Part shown: positions 11,571 to 24,750 of the stretch, piece by piece
How the letters are laid out: every line of letters begins with the position of its first letter
Position numbering within the stretch: the stretch's first letter is position 1
Position numbers and translations under genes: made by a program
Assembly: GCA_032622095.1 (NCBI GenBank)
Contig: CP136064.1
Coordinates: 127,027,605 to 127,091,604, forward strand
Reading direction: 5' to 3'
From: Siphonodentalium dalli
Lineage: Eukaryota > Mollusca > Scaphopoda > Gadilida > Siphonodentaliidae
Length of the DNA stretch: 64,000 nt
The notes under the pieces: model-generated
Databases searched by the model: none
What the model was told of the DNA's origin: nothing
What the model saw: the letters and a program-made list of their open reading frames with translations, nothing else

Positions 11571-12105
11571 AAAGTGTTTAATATTACTTCTTAATTGGGG
11601 GTAAATCGACTGCTTGAAATGCATGCTCATGGGTGTTTTTCAAGTGACGAAAAACCAAAATTTCCCCGGGGGAGGCCCCCCAGACCGCCACCTATGGGAG
11701 ACCTCTGCTAGGCCTCCCATATATACCCTCCAGCAAGCCTACCGGCGGTTGTTTTATATTCATCCCTATCTCCGCCCGAAAAAAAAGAGGTTTTTTTTTT
11801 GTGTAAAAATCATTTTTACAAATTTTAGTACACGTAGTGACGTACCGGGTAATCAGCTGGTAATTGGTTTTGGTAAAACCGATTGAGATACACCAATTCA
11901 TGGCCAAAGTTACCGGCACTTGTATACTCTATTTACCACGTTATGCATATGTGTCAGTCAAGGTTGAATCATCTGCATGTTGACTGGAACAACGTTGCGA
12001 TCAACCAAACGCGACATTGCCGCGCGAAGGTGCTCATGGGCGCAGACATCTTTGTCAGGATATACCGTACTTAAATAAGTTCGTACCGAAAAGCGACAAA
12101 GCCAA

Positions 12106-12584
12106 TTAAAGGTACTCAACCCGATAAAACTCCTCTCAATTACTATTTCAATGGCTTCGGGGGTCAAAAATATTTGATTCGAGTCGAGGAAGTCACCCAT
12201 CAAAGCTCATATTTGTTAGATATCGATTTTAGAAATCTATTATTTTTCATTATCGGGAATACTATATCTGGCCCAGAACTCAATCAAAATTGCGTTAAAA
12301 TTACCACTTGATTTTAGAGTTATCCATCCTTGTCTGTTTGAATAGATTTGGAGAACACATCCAGAGCAGATTACGGCAGTTAGTAGTACGCATCTCGAGT
12401 TTACAACACATTTCAAAAATCAATATCTAATAACTCTGAGCTTTGTTTGATGGGTTCCTCGACTCGAATCAAATATTTTTTACCCCCAAAGCCAAAGAAA
12501 TAGTAATATAGGACCCTCCGATCGGATTGTTGTTGTTGGAATCTGTTGAGATGGGGACCCTCTTTACGGGTTGAGTACCTTTAA
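12106..12584. repeat. Large inverted repeat (arms ~130-170 bp)
   Basis: The left arm (12106-12238: TTAAAGGTACTCAACCC ... TATTTGATTCGAGTCGAGGA ... TAGATATCGATTTT) is repeated in reverse complement at 12414-12584 (AATCAATATCTAATA ... TCCTCGACTCGAATCAAATA ... GGGTTGAGTACCTTTAA), with small indels. The loop is about 175 bp. Only the left arm is present at the end of duplication copy 1 (8746-8878). Probably the ends of a palindromic transposon. Confidence 0.75.
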
Positions 12585-12749
12585 GCGATTACCAGTGCGC
12601 TCATAGTTTTTTAACCCTAATTTATACAGTATTGTCCTGATTACGACAATAATTTAAACTACTAGTTTACAAAAAGTAGGCTACTAAATAGTGGTTGTAT
12701 TGTCATTGTATGGCTTACAGGTCTACAAATATTATATATGTCGGCCCTA

Positions 12750-13763
12750 GGGTAATGTGGGGCATAATGCGACACATAAGCACATTAGACCCCATCATGC
12801 CACTAAAAACGATGGAAGGGCACACATTATTAAACTAAAAGTTAGATAAATATTTCCACTATATATATTAATACTCACACTTGCCTGGGAGGCACCAATT
12901 TCTGAACAGCATTACTCCCGTCGACGTACCCAATCCGTCGCATTATGCCCCATACACGGGGTACAATGCGACACATTTGACATTACAACATCAGCATATA
13001 CCGAACCTAATAAATGCAAGACGGTCTGCAATTTCTTTTCTTTTGTGGATTGAAAGAATGTATAATCGTTATTTAAAGTCATAGCAGCAGACCAATGAGA
13101 CATTTTATTGATTTATATGGCGGGTAAAATAGCACCATACAGTTTTGATTTCAGGAAAATTGCCGGGTATAGGGTTAACAATAATTATTTATCTATATCA
13201 TGTTTTAATGTTTGGGAATGATCGAATATGTTTTTTTATTTCTTTTCGTTTGAACGAAGGTCACGATAAGATTTATTTTTCCAGGTTTGATTTGCGATAT
13301 GCCTAATCATATTTTTTTACTCGTCCTGGTTGTACCCGAGTGTCGCATTATGCCCCACAACCAGACAACCTGTCTCTCCCCCAAATATGAGTGAATGTGA
13401 ATAACCGATGTACATAGAACTATGCAATTTACTATATAACTCGTCTTACTTTCCCAAAATACGCATACATGTAGCTTTGGTGGTAGTGGTAAGATGTTCT
13501 CGTTTTAACATGTACAAGACCTACCGGAAGTTATAAACCATTCAAAAAGGGGGTCATCAAATATGGGTACCCCTACTCCGGCGTTTCGTATGTGAGATTA
13601 AACAGCCATAATGATGTCGGTCCAATTGGGATGTTCACTTCTATGATTGGTCTTACTAAAATATTAAATGTGCGATTCAACTTCCGTCATGGAAAAATCA
13701 TATGACCTGATAACGACCGTCTGTCGCATTATGCCCCGCGTCGCATTATGCCCCACATTACCC
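12750..13763. mobile_element. TA-flanked non-autonomous DNA transposon
   Basis: The ends are GGGTAATGTGGGGCATAATG at 12750 and its reverse complement ending 13763, extended by CGACA, and flanked by TA on both sides (12748-12749, 13764-13765). The subterminal word GTCGCATTATGCCCC recurs internally at 12936, 13341, 13722 and 13740 and in reverse at 12756 and 12960. The 12936/12960 pair forms a hairpin. TA duplication suggests a Tc1/mariner-like mobiliser. No transposase frame. Confidence 0.7.
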
Positions 13764-13893
13764 TATGTGTACCTAATTTTGTGTGTAAGCTGTATGTGCA
13801 GATAGCTTAATTAACTCAAGTACTTAATTGGTACGCGCTAATGGTGATATACGCCTGGCCATCATATAGACAATATGACCTGCCTGTAACAAC

Positions 13894-13952
13894 ATTTAAC
13901 CATCTCACTACCATTAACAACCTGGCTGCCAATGGTAGTGAGGTGGTTAAAT
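13894..13952. repeat. Short hairpin
   Basis: ATTTAACCATCTCACTACCA(TT) at 13894-13915 pairs with 13931-13952 over 22 bases with one mismatch; the loop is 15 nt. The flanks do not show an obvious target duplication. Could be a tiny palindromic MITE. Confidence 0.6.
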
Positions 13953-14064
13953 GGATAATACACGCCATGTTGTATTCCAGTTTGTTTTTCATTACCCGAA
14001 TGTCCACGGTAACAGTAATGTAGTATGTTCAGATATGTTTAATTATAGCATCAACTCAATCCTC

Positions 14065-17000
14065 AAAACGTCATTTCGGCCAATTTGGCCGGTTACTTCA
14101 TGTGAGTTTTTCACCTGACGTGTGTGTCGGAATAATGATATGGAGGATTTATGTAAATGTTAGCCCAAACTACATTTCCAAATAGACTACTGCGCTTGAA
14201 CGAGCATGTGAATTGTCGTTTTTAATGTATAGCAACTTTATAATCAATAACAGAGGCATTCTCTGTCAAATAAGGTCGCTCTATTTACGATACCAATTGG
14301 GGAACTTTGTAAATTAAATTACGCGTAAACGTAACCTGCTGCAAATAGAAAAGGTGTCGGAATCGGCGTACTCGCCCCATGGGCTAACTCGCCCAATCGG
14401 CGCGTGCCAACTCGGAATAAAAGGCCAACTCGGAATAAAAGATGCATACGGGGTGTTATATGGCGTTTGGTCCGTTGTTTCTCAATGAATATTATTGAAA
14501 TTTGGTGTATATGTCCGGGCTGGGACATGGAATACAACGTTTGAATTGTTTTTAAATTTACAAATTTGTTGATTTTATTCATTTTGTTTTCGTTCTGAAA
14601 CACACTATAAAGTGTATATAATATAATAACGAACACAAGACATACATAATTTATGAACTGTTAACAAAAGATATAAAATTCAATACATGACAAAGATGAC
14701 TCAGTGGAGTTTATAAAGTGAACATAAAAACATTGAGGTAAGAATCTTTTTAAGGAATTCAACTTTATTTAATGATAATAAACACATAAATTAAAATAAC
14801 AAACATGAGACATACATGATTTATAAACTGTTAACAACAGATATCAAACTCAATACATGACAAAGATGACTCAGTGAAGTTTATAAAGTGAACATAAAAA
14901 TATTAAGGTAAAAATCTTTTTAAGCATTACTAAACCGTTTAGCACAGTCCACTTCACTCATCCGATCATCACTAAACTTCATATTTATCTTGATATTGAT
15001 CTATCAGATGAGAGCTATCAAATATTTTTTTAATTTTATAGGAAAAAATGGTCGCCAGCGGCCATATTGCATTTACGTTATATGTTATCGCGTCATGTCG
15101 ATATCTAGTATTACTTAGAAATTTCACCTTTCCAGATTCATAATTGCTCCATTGACTGTAACAGATGGAATTATTCCCCTCTTCGGATAGAGTGTCACTG
15201 AAACTTTATTTTGTCAGACTGTCTGTATAGTCACTGATTATATATGGCAATAATCTGTAATAAGATGTAGCACTATTTTATTTTATATTTACATGCAGTG
15301 CTGTTTTTATACAACAATTCTAATCCCCCCTAGATCATCATGTGATCGACCATACATCGCGCGAGGACCTGGTTGAATTAAGGGGGGGGGGTTTATGGAT
15401 AACTTCTGTCCTCAAGCTAGATTATACTTATGACATTTAATGGCATGTTTCTAACATGGAGGGTTAGATATGCGTGAGACACCACCACTCTTCAATTCAC
15501 ACCAAGTTATCAGCTGTCATATTCGGATATTAGAACCCATAGCCATGATATATGGTTTATTTTGTGTATACTAGTAATATTGTTATTTTCAGTACCTTTA
15601 TATACCAGTACTGTGTATAACAATGCATATACATTAATCCATGTATACATGTATATTGATTCAACGGATTCAGTGGTTTTGTCCATCAGTCTATCAAATT
15701 TGCGGGGAAAACATGGCCACAAGCAGTACACCCTGTTAAATTTCGAATTTGAATCAATTGGCGCACCCTGCAGCCAGCTTTTATTGGAGAACCTTTTCTC
15801 GTGTGGATAGTTTGGGTCACCGCTAGATGTGAGCCATGTTTTGTTCTCAAGCTGTCCTTGTGAAGACATCACTGCCAGCGGTGATCTTGAATTTTACTAT
15901 TTTTATGGCTAATAATTTGGTTGATCCTACAGACGACACCCCTTGTCCGATCGTCACCAGATTCCACAATGATCTTCTGGATAACCAGGGGGAGAGTAAT
16001 CTAATTTTCCCGAATTTCGTTAAAAAACATTACCACAGGCAGCAATTTGGTATATTACTGTTTGATCCTCTTTTGCGTGACTGAATTGTTTAGCAACTGT
16101 ACAGTCATATCCCTCATCTGATAGTCACCACACTTTATATTGATCTTCGGGCTGACAACTAGATGGGAGCTATCGAATGCTTTGAATTTTTTTGGAAAAC
16201 ATTGTCGCCAGCAGTCATCTTCTATTTTGGTTTTTATATACATGTATATCTCTTCATTCGGATAGCCAGTATTACGTAGGTACTTCAACTTTCCGCATTC
16301 CTGTCATCATTTGAAATATACCTGATACCATGCACCCTTCAAAATTTGTGTCGTCGTATCTATTTTAATGACCCGTATGGTAATATTGATACAGATATAT
16401 TTGTCAAACATTTCTTTGTACAATATACAGGTATTTAGTTTGTAACTAAATCTAGAAATCTATAATAGTAGCTGGTGGACCCTACTTCGTCCGGGATGTT
16501 CCCCTCTGATTTTCGGAGAATTGCGCGATTTAACCTTGAATTGACCATTTTAAAGGTGAACGTCATGTCGGGTCACGATTTGACCCGCCCAAAACACTCC
16601 CCGGACAAAAGTCACGACAAAAGTACCCGTCGAAATCCGCCCGGCTTTACCCGATTTGACCTTGAATTGACAATTTTGAATGTCAAGATCAGGTCAGGGT
16701 CATAATTTGACCCACCCGAAACACTCCTGGGACAAAAGTAACAGTATGTATTATATTTCGTTGAAATACTTCGTTTTACCAGATTTGACCTTGAATTGAT
16801 CTTTTTGATGTCAAAGTCAGGTCGGGATCAAGATTTGACCCGTCCAAATAGTCCAGAAACATGCCTACATCAGCACGTTCGAGAACATGGTCCCACGTGA
16901 AATTGGACCCGTCAATATTGCTCCCGGGATCGAAGTAGTCCTACACACAAATTTTTAGTCGGATCGGTCAAGGTCCAGAAACATGCCTATGAGCGAGGTC

Positions 17001-17190
17001 AATTTGACACGTTAAATACCAAATCCGAGTCGGATCAGTCGAGCAGTGTTAGAGTCTATAACACATACACACATGCATTCATGCATACACACATACATAC
17101 AGACAGGTGTTCCAAAATGTATAATCGATAGCTACAACAATTCTATGGTAGATAGTTCACGGCCGACCTGATGCATGCATCTTAGTTTTC
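14065..17190. repeat. ~3-kb dispersed repeat, copy A
   Basis: Collinear with 43530-47005 (copy B): shared landmarks include TGACGTGTGTGTC, TGTCAAATA..GTCGCTCTATTT, GATATCTAGTATTACTTAGA, TAGATCATCATGTGATCGAC and CAAAATGTATAATCGATAGC. The stretch 14940-15200 is the reverse complement of the 5' part of the minisatellite element at 6650. The segment 15950-16200 holds reverse-oriented ~160-bp monomer parts. It therefore contains an inverted relative of that element. No coding frame survives. Confidence 0.75.
16505..16870. repeat. Three imperfect repeats of ~140-150 bp
   Basis: The phrase TTTGACCTTGAATTGA, then TTTTGA and GTCAGGTCGGG, then TTGACCCG..C, recurs starting near 16530, 16655 and 16785. 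Copy B lacks most of this block (46610-46690 instead), so it expanded in copy A or was deleted in B. Confidence 0.6.
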
Positions 17191-17389
17191 TTGTGTTAAC
17201 TGCCATTGAAATAGTATTGCTTCATGGTATGTATATATAGCCTACAGGCCTATATCTATCAAATATATAGAGGCCTATATATATCTGACCATGCATGCAT
17301 GTAATCCGTCAATATGTATTCAGACAGATTTTGTTTTCCAGGGCCGCCAGATCCGCCGATAAAGCATCCATGGTCGACTTATCTATCTA

Positions 17390-18436
17390 TCTATACTATA
17401 TATTTTGAGACTTCGTATATATATGTGTGTGTGTGTGTGTGTACTTCATAGAATCCAAAACGCGTGTACAGATTTAGATCAAATTTCGTATGTAAGTGTC
17501 AAATCCAACCGACACCGCCGTAGTCGCGGTTTAGAAAAGCTCAGAGCACCCGTTCTCCAATCTCAAATCACCGCAAAGGCACGGCGGGGGTTAATCAAGT
17601 GATTATTTAATGAGCGTTTGTTTTTGACGCATCTCTATAAAGAGCGTCTGTTTCCCATTCAACGTTATTCGCATCTGCAGAGTTATACGGGAACGCAAAC
17701 GTTATCGCTCGAAATTTATTCCCTGCGAGCACGGATGGCGCGCTCTGTTTTTACAGTATATACCGAAATCATCCCAGATAATCACGAATATAGCATCAGA
17801 TTTCTCCCCAGATATACCGTTATAAAGCTACTGGAATCTGCCAATCTACGGGAAATTCCAGGGAATGCCGATTGAGCTCAAACTTGCTACCTACGGGAAG
17901 TGTCATATATATATGAGTGTGTCCTTTATAGACTCTAACCGATTGAGCTCAATCTTGCTAAATAAGAAAATAGCCCCCAAGCCGTAAATATCAACAACAA
18001 CGATATTACTAAATACACGTTTTCGGCAATGTGAGAGTTTTCGGGGAGCCGTGATGCCAACAACAACGACCCGAAGACAGATTTCCCGACGGGAAGCGTT
18101 TGTTTTAAATTCAATGCAATGTTATCGTAGAGAGATTTCGCGAAACAAAGAATGCGTTGTCTGTCGTTCCTAGGAAGGGGGGGATTTCTACGGGTAAATT
18201 TTTCCGCCAGAAACAAAAAAATTAAATAAAACAATTTACAATTTAATTAAAACAATTTAAAATTAAAAAAAATTAACAATAAAAAAACAATTCAGAAACA
18301 AAATATATTAAATTTAAAAAACATTAAATTCATATTCAAAAATAAAAATAAATAAAAACAAAATAATTACAAAAATGTCATGTTTCTGAAACAAAGCCAT
18401 GGGACGAATGCCGCCAGTGGCGGGCTAACCTGCTAG
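17390..18436 (+). mobile_element. Helitron unit 1
   Basis: 1047 bp. Preceded by a (CTAT)n stretch, so the exact first base is ambiguous by multiples of four. Has a GT microsatellite at 17424-17441 and an AT-rich tail (18200-18380) longer than in later units. Confidence 0.75.
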
Positions 18437-19300
18437 TCTATACTATATATTTTGAGACTTCGTATATATATATGTGTGTATATATGTGTGTACTTCATAG
18501 AATCGAAAACGGTTCGCTCGATTGAGTTCAAACTTCCCATCTAAATGTAAAAAATCACGGGAATCGTCGTCGCGGCGTTTTGGAGAAGCTCAGAGCACGC
18601 GTTCTCCACTCTCAAAATCACCGCAATGGCACGGCGGGGGTTAATCGCGTTGATAGTTAAAGAGCGTTAGGTTTCCGAAGTGTCTATATAAAGAGCGTCG
18701 TTTTCGCTATCTACTTGTCTGTATGATGACGGGCAATTCAATGCAATGTTATCGCGTTTGTTTTCAATGCAATACCGGATTCGACCTCAAGCGTGAATGC
18801 TTATGTGAGTCGTTTCCGGGAATCAGTGTTTAACAAAAAGGAAAACAAAGAATGCGTTGTCTGTCGTTCCTATGAAGGGGGGGATTTCATCGAGTTCTAT
18901 TGACCATCTCGTAAGGGTGGACAACCTCTGTCAGGGGCTGCTCAATGGCCACGGGGAGTTAAATAACGGGGAAGTTTAGGACGGGTACCATGAATTAACT
19001 CATTGAAAAACAAAGAATGCGTTGTCTGTCGTTTCTAGGAAGGGGGGATTTTTCATAAAAAAAACAATTAAATTATAAAAAAGAATTAAATTAAATTAAT
19101 AATTAAATAAATATTAAAAAATTCAAAAAAACATAAATTAAATTTTAAAAACATTAAATTAATATTAAAAACATAAATTAAATTTAAAAAACATTAAATT
19201 AATATTAAAATATATTTAAAAAAATATAAATAAAAACAAAATAATTTTAAAAAATGTCATGTTTCGAACAAACGCCGCCGGTGGCGGGCTAACCTGCTAG
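18437..19300 (+). mobile_element. Helitron unit 2
   Basis: 864 bp, the shortest type. The middle diverges from units 4, 6 and 7 and has a variant terminal hairpin, CCGCC-GGT-GGCGG, in which the stem is kept while the loop differs from the AGT of other units. Confidence 0.75.
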
Positions 19301-20168
19301 TCTATACTATATATTTTGAGACTTCGTATATATATATGTATGTATGTACTTCATAGAATCCAAAACGCGTGTACAGATTGAGATCAAATTTCGTATGTAA
19401 GTGTAAAATCCAACCGACACCGCCGTAGTAGTGTTTTCGAGAAGCTCTGAGCACCCTTTATCCACTCCCAAATCATCGCAAAGGCACGGCGGGGGGGTTA
19501 AGGCAATAACGCTCTTTATCTATACCTTATACGGAGGTTTTAACAATGAACGCTCTTTATTGCAATGGACGTGGCTAAACGATACCCCATGCGTCCGATG
19601 CGGATTCCAATGGACGTGGCTAAACGACTGACCCCATGCGTCCGAAATACGGATGCGGACGAAATGCAACTAAAAAGGCAGAATTGATCTAAGAGCTCGA
19701 AATATTATGCAGAGGGATTTCACGACGGGATTAATTGACTGTCCGCTCTGAAGTTTAGGACGAGGAGGACGGGTACCATGAATTAACTCATTGAAAAACA
19801 AAGAATGCGTTATCTCGCAAACGGGTGGAGCTATCGACTTGAAATTTGCTATGTGAATGTATCTTGCCCCGGATACAAATTTTATCGGGTCGCCGAGTCC
19901 GTGCGACGCCAGCTTCGCGCATGCGCAGACGAGATCTCGGAAACCGGTGGAGCTATCGACTTGAAATTTGGTATGTGAATGTATCTTGCCCCGGGTACGA
20001 ATTTTATCGGGTCGCCGAGCCCGTGCGACGCAAGCTTCGCGCATGCGCAGACCATATCTCGGAAACGGGTGGAGCTATCGACTTGAAATTTGGTTAAATT
20101 AAAAAAATGTCATGTTTCTGAAACAAAGCCATGAGACGAATGCCGCCAGTGGCGGGCTAACCTGCTAG
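19301..20168 (+). mobile_element. Helitron unit 3
   Basis: 868 bp. Contains a local triplication (period about 122 bp) of GGTGGAGCTATCGACTTGAA at about 19824, 19946 and 20069, with CGCGCATGCGCAGAC between. Related sequence is found in unit 5. Confidence 0.75.
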
Positions 20169-21290
20169 TCTATCTATACTATATATTTTGAGACTTCGTA
20201 TATATGTGTGTGTGTACTTCATAGAATCCAAAACGCGTGTACAGATTGAGCTCAAACTTCCTATGTAAGTGTCAAATCCCACCGACACGACCGTGGTCGC
20301 TGTTTAGAAAACCTCAGAGCACCCGTTCTCCAATCTCAAATCACCGCAAAGGCACGGCGTGGGTTAATCAAGTGATTATTTAATGAGCGTTTGTTTTTGA
20401 CGCATCTCTATAAAGAGCGTCTGTTTGCCATTCAACGTTATTTGCATCTGCAGAGAGATATACGGAACATACATTAAATTTAAAAAACATTTGTTTCTGA
20501 CCAACCCTGCGAGCACGGATGGCGCGCTTTGTTTTTACAGTATATAGTTATATACCGAAATCATCCCAGATAATCACGAATATAGCATCAGATTTCTCCC
20601 CAGATATACCGTTATAAAGCTACTGGAATCTGCCAATCTACGTGAAATTCCAGGGAATGCCGATTGAGCTCAAACTTGCTACCCACGGGAAGTGTCATAT
20701 ATATGAGTGTGTCCTTTATAGACTCGAACCGTTTGAGCTCTAACTTGCTAAATAAGAAAATAGCCCCCAAGCCGTAAATATCAACAACAACGATATTACT
20801 AAATACACGTTTTCGGCAATGTGAGAGTTTTCGGGGAGCCGTGATGCCAACAACAACGACCCGAAGCCCTGAATGCCAACAACAGATTCAATGCAATGTT
20901 ATCTATTATGCAGAGAGATTTCACGACATTACGACGGGTACGGCAGACTCAAAATATTATGCAGACAGATTTCCCGACGGGAAGCGTTTGTTTTAAATTC
21001 AATGCAATGTTATCGTAGAGAGATTTCACGAAACAAAGAATGCGTTGTCTGTCGTTCCTAGGAAGGGGGGATTTCTACGGGTACATTTTTCCGCCAGAAA
21101 CAAAAAAAATAATTAAAACAATTTACAATTTAATTAAAACAATTTAAAATTTAAAAAAATTAACAATAAAAAAACAATTCAGAAACAAAATATATTAAAT
21201 TTAAAAAACATTAAATTCATATTCAAAAATGTCATGTTTCTGAAACAAAGCCATGGGACGAATGCCGCCAGTGGCGGGCTAACCTGCTAG
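20169..21290 (+). mobile_element. Helitron unit 4
   Basis: 1122 bp, starting with two TCTA repeats. The main subtype, shared with units 6, 7 and 8. Includes a 62-codon open frame (20873-21061) that is conserved only because the DNA is. Confidence 0.8.
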
Positions 21291-22512
21291 TCTATCTATC
21301 TATACTATATATTTTGAGACTTCGTATATATGTGTGTGTGTGTGTGTGTGTGTACTTCATAGAATCCAAAACGCGTGTAAAGATTGAGCTCAAACTTCCT
21401 ATGTAAGTGTCAAATCCCACCGACACGACCGTGGTCAAGGTTTAGAGAAGCTCAGAGCACCCGTTCTCCAATCTCAAATCACCGCAAAGGCATGGCGGGG
21501 GTTAATCAAGTGATTATTTAATGAGCGTTTGTTTTTGACGCATCTCTATAAAGAGCGTCTGTTTGCCATTCAACGTTATTTGCATCTGCAGAGAGATATA
21601 CGGAACATACATTAAATTTAAAAAACATTTGTTTCTGACCAACCCTGCGAGCACGGATGGCGCGCTTTGTTTTTACAGTATATAGTTATATACCGAAATC
21701 ATCCCAGATAATCACGAATATAGCATCAGATTTCTCCCCAGATATATCGTTATAAAGCTACTGGAATCTGCCAATCTACGGGAAATTCCAGGGAATGCCG
21801 ATTGAGCTCAAACTTGCTACCCACGGGAAGTGTCATATATATGAGTGTGTCCTTTATAGACTCGAACCGATTGAGCTCAAACTTGCTAAATAAGAAAATA
21901 GCCCCCAAGCCGTAAATATCAACAACAACGATATTGCTACCTACGGGGAGCAACGTTATTAGCATCTGCAGAATTATGCAGAGAGAAAGTGCTTTCCTAT
22001 TTTTTAGAACGCAACACATGTTTACGTCGCGTTGGTGATTGAGGTTCACAACGGGGTTAATTGACTGTCCGCTCTTTGCGACGATGAGGTTCACGGCGGG
22101 GACTATTGACCAACACTCACAATTTCGTCTTTTGCATCAGATACCAACACCTCGACCGATCGGGACGAAACTTGGTACGTGAGTGTAGTTTAACCAGGTG
22201 GTCGTCGCTGTCGTATTGGCGAGCCCGTGCGACGCCCGTGCAGCGCATGCGCAGACGAGATATCGGAAACGGGTGGAGCTATCGACTTGAAATTTGGTAT
22301 GTGAATGTATCTTGCGCCGGGTACACATTTTATCGGGTCGCCGAGCCCGTGCGACGCCAGCTTCGCGCATGCGCAGACCAGATCTCGGAAACGGGTGGAG
22401 CTACCGGGTACAAATTTTTCTTATTGAAACGCGTGGAGCTAAAAATTAAAAATATATATATAAAAAAATGTCATGTTTCGGACAAGCCGCCGGTGGCGGG
22501 CTAACCTGCTAG
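21291..22512 (+). mobile_element. Helitron unit 5 (mosaic)
   Basis: 1222 bp, starting with three TCTA repeats. The first ~650 bp follow the unit-4 subtype. The rest switches near 21940 to the unit-3 subtype (GGTGGAGCTATCGACTTGAA repeats at about 22270 and 22395) with a short AT tail. It looks like a recombinant between subtypes. Confidence 0.75.
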
Positions 22513-23631
22513 TACTATATATTTTGAGACTTCGTATATATGTGTGTGTGTACTTCATAGAATCCAAAACGCGTGTACAGATTGAGCTCAAACTTCCTAT
22601 GTAAGTGTCAAATCCCACCGACACGACCGTGGTCGCTGTTTAGAAAAGCTCAGAGCACCCGTTCTCCAATCTCAAATCACCGCAAAGACACGGCGTGGGT
22701 TAATCAAGTGATTATTTAATGAGCGTTTGTTTTTGACGCATCTCTATAAAGAGCGTCTGTTTGCCATTCAACGTTATTTGCATCTGCAGAGAGATATACG
22801 GAACATACATTAAATTTAAAAAACATTTGTTTCTGACCAACCCTGCGAGCACGGATGGCGCGCTTTGTTTTTACAGTATATATATAGTTATATACCGAAA
22901 TCATCCCAGACAATCACGAATATAGCATCAGATTTCTCCCCAGATATACCGTTATAAAGCTACTGGAATCTGCCAATCTACGGGAAATTCCAGGGAATGC
23001 CGATTGAGCTCAAACTTGCTACCCACGGGAAGTGTCATATATATATGAGTGTGTCCTTTATAGACTCGAACCGATTGAGCTCAAACTTGCTAAATAAGAA
23101 AATAGCCCCCAAGCCGTAAATATCAACAACAACGATATTACTAAATACACGTTTTCGGCAATGTGAGAGTTTTCGGGGAGCCGTGATGCCAACAACAACG
23201 ACCCGAAGCCCTGAATGCCAACAACAGATTCAATGCAATGTTATCTATTATGCAGAGAGATTTCACGACATTACGACGGGTACGGCAGACTCAAAATATT
23301 ATGCAGACAGATTTCCCGACGGGAAGCGTTTGTTTTAAATTCAATGCAATGTTATCGTAGAGAGATTTCACGAAACAAAGAATGCGTTGTCTGTCGTTCC
23401 TAGGAAGGGGGGATTTCTACGGGTAAATGTTCCGCCAGAAACAAAAAAATTAATTAAAACAATTTACAATTTAATTAAAACAATTTAAAATTAAAAAAAA
23501 TTAACAATAATAAAACAATTCAGAAACAAAATATATTAAATTTAAAAAACATTAAATTCATATTCAAAAATGTCATGTTTCTGAAACAAAGCCATGGGAC
23601 GAATGCCGCCAGTGGCGGGCTAACCTGCTAG
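22513..23631 (+). mobile_element. Helitron unit 6
   Basis: 1119 bp, beginning directly with TACTATATATTTTGAG after CTAG (no TCTA). Almost identical to unit 7. Confidence 0.8.
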
Positions 23632-24750
23632 TCTATACTATATATTTTGAGACTTCGTATATATGTGTGTGTGTACTTCATAGAATCCAAAACGCGTGTA
23701 CAGATTGAGCTTAAACTTCCTATGTAAGTGTCAAATCCCACCGACACGACCGTGGTCGCTGTTTAGAAAAGCTCAGAGCACCCGTTCTCCAATCTCAAAT
23801 CACCGCAAAGACACGGCGTGGGTTAATCAAGTGATTATTTAATGAGCGTTTGTTTTTGACGCATCTCTATAAAGAGCGTCTGTTTGCCATTCAACGTTAT
23901 TTGCATCTGCAGAGAGATATACGGAACATACATTAAATTTAAAAAACATTTGTTTCTGACCAACCCTGCGAGCACGGATGGCGCGCTTTGTTTTTACAGT
24001 ATATAGTTATATACCGAAATCATCCCAGACAATCACGAATATAGCATCAGATTTCTCCCCAGATATACCGTTATAAAGCTACTGGAATCTGCCAATCTAC
24101 GGGAAATTCCAGGGAATGCCGATTGAGCTCAAACTTGCTACCCACGGGAAGTGTCATATATATATGAGTGTGTCCTTTATAGACTCGAACCGATTGAGCT
24201 CAAACTTGCTAAATAAGAAAATAGCCCCCAAGCCGTAAATATCAACAACAACGATATTACTAAATACACGTTTTCGGCAATGTGAGAGTTTTCGGGGAGC
24301 CGTGATGCCAACAACAACGACCCGAAGCCCTGAATGCCAACAACAGATTCAATGCAATGTTATCTATTATGCAGAGAGATTTCACGACATTACGACGGGT
24401 ACGGCAGACTCAAAATATTATGCAGACAGATTTCCCGACGGGAAGCGTTTGTTTTAAATTCAATGCAATGTTATCGTAGAGAGATTTCACGAAACAAAGA
24501 ATGCGTTGTCTGTCGTTCCTAGGAAGGGGGGATTTCTACGGGTAAATGTTCCGCCAGAAACAAAAAAATTAATTAAAACAATTTACAATTTAATTAAAAC
24601 AATTTAAAATTAAAAAAAATTAACAATAATAAAACAATTCAGAAACAAAATATATTAAATTTAAAAAACATTAAATTCATATTCAAAAATGTCATGTTTC
24701 TGAAACAAAGCCATGGGACGAATGCCGCCAGTGGCGGGCTAACCTGCTAG
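23632..24750 (+). mobile_element. Helitron unit 7
   Basis: 1119 bp, same length as unit 6 with only a few substitutions and dinucleotide changes. The two are the youngest adjacent pair in the array. Confidence 0.8.

Larger units (their letters stand above)
8926..12285. repeat. Tandem segmental duplication, copy 2 (expanded)
   Basis: Direct repeat of 6385-8925, 3360 bp long. The 819-bp excess comes from five extra ~160-bp monomers (801 bp, in 10.5-11.3 kb) and an 18-bp difference near 11817-11840. After 12285 the sequence continues into the loop and right arm of an inverted repeat that copy 1 lacks. The duplication boundary is therefore inside that palindrome. Confidence 0.9.

Noticed and set aside
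7004-11594. Chains of 60-90 codon frames in the minisatellite arrays
   Set aside because: They follow the ~160-bp period and change frame between monomers. No consistent protein repeat results.
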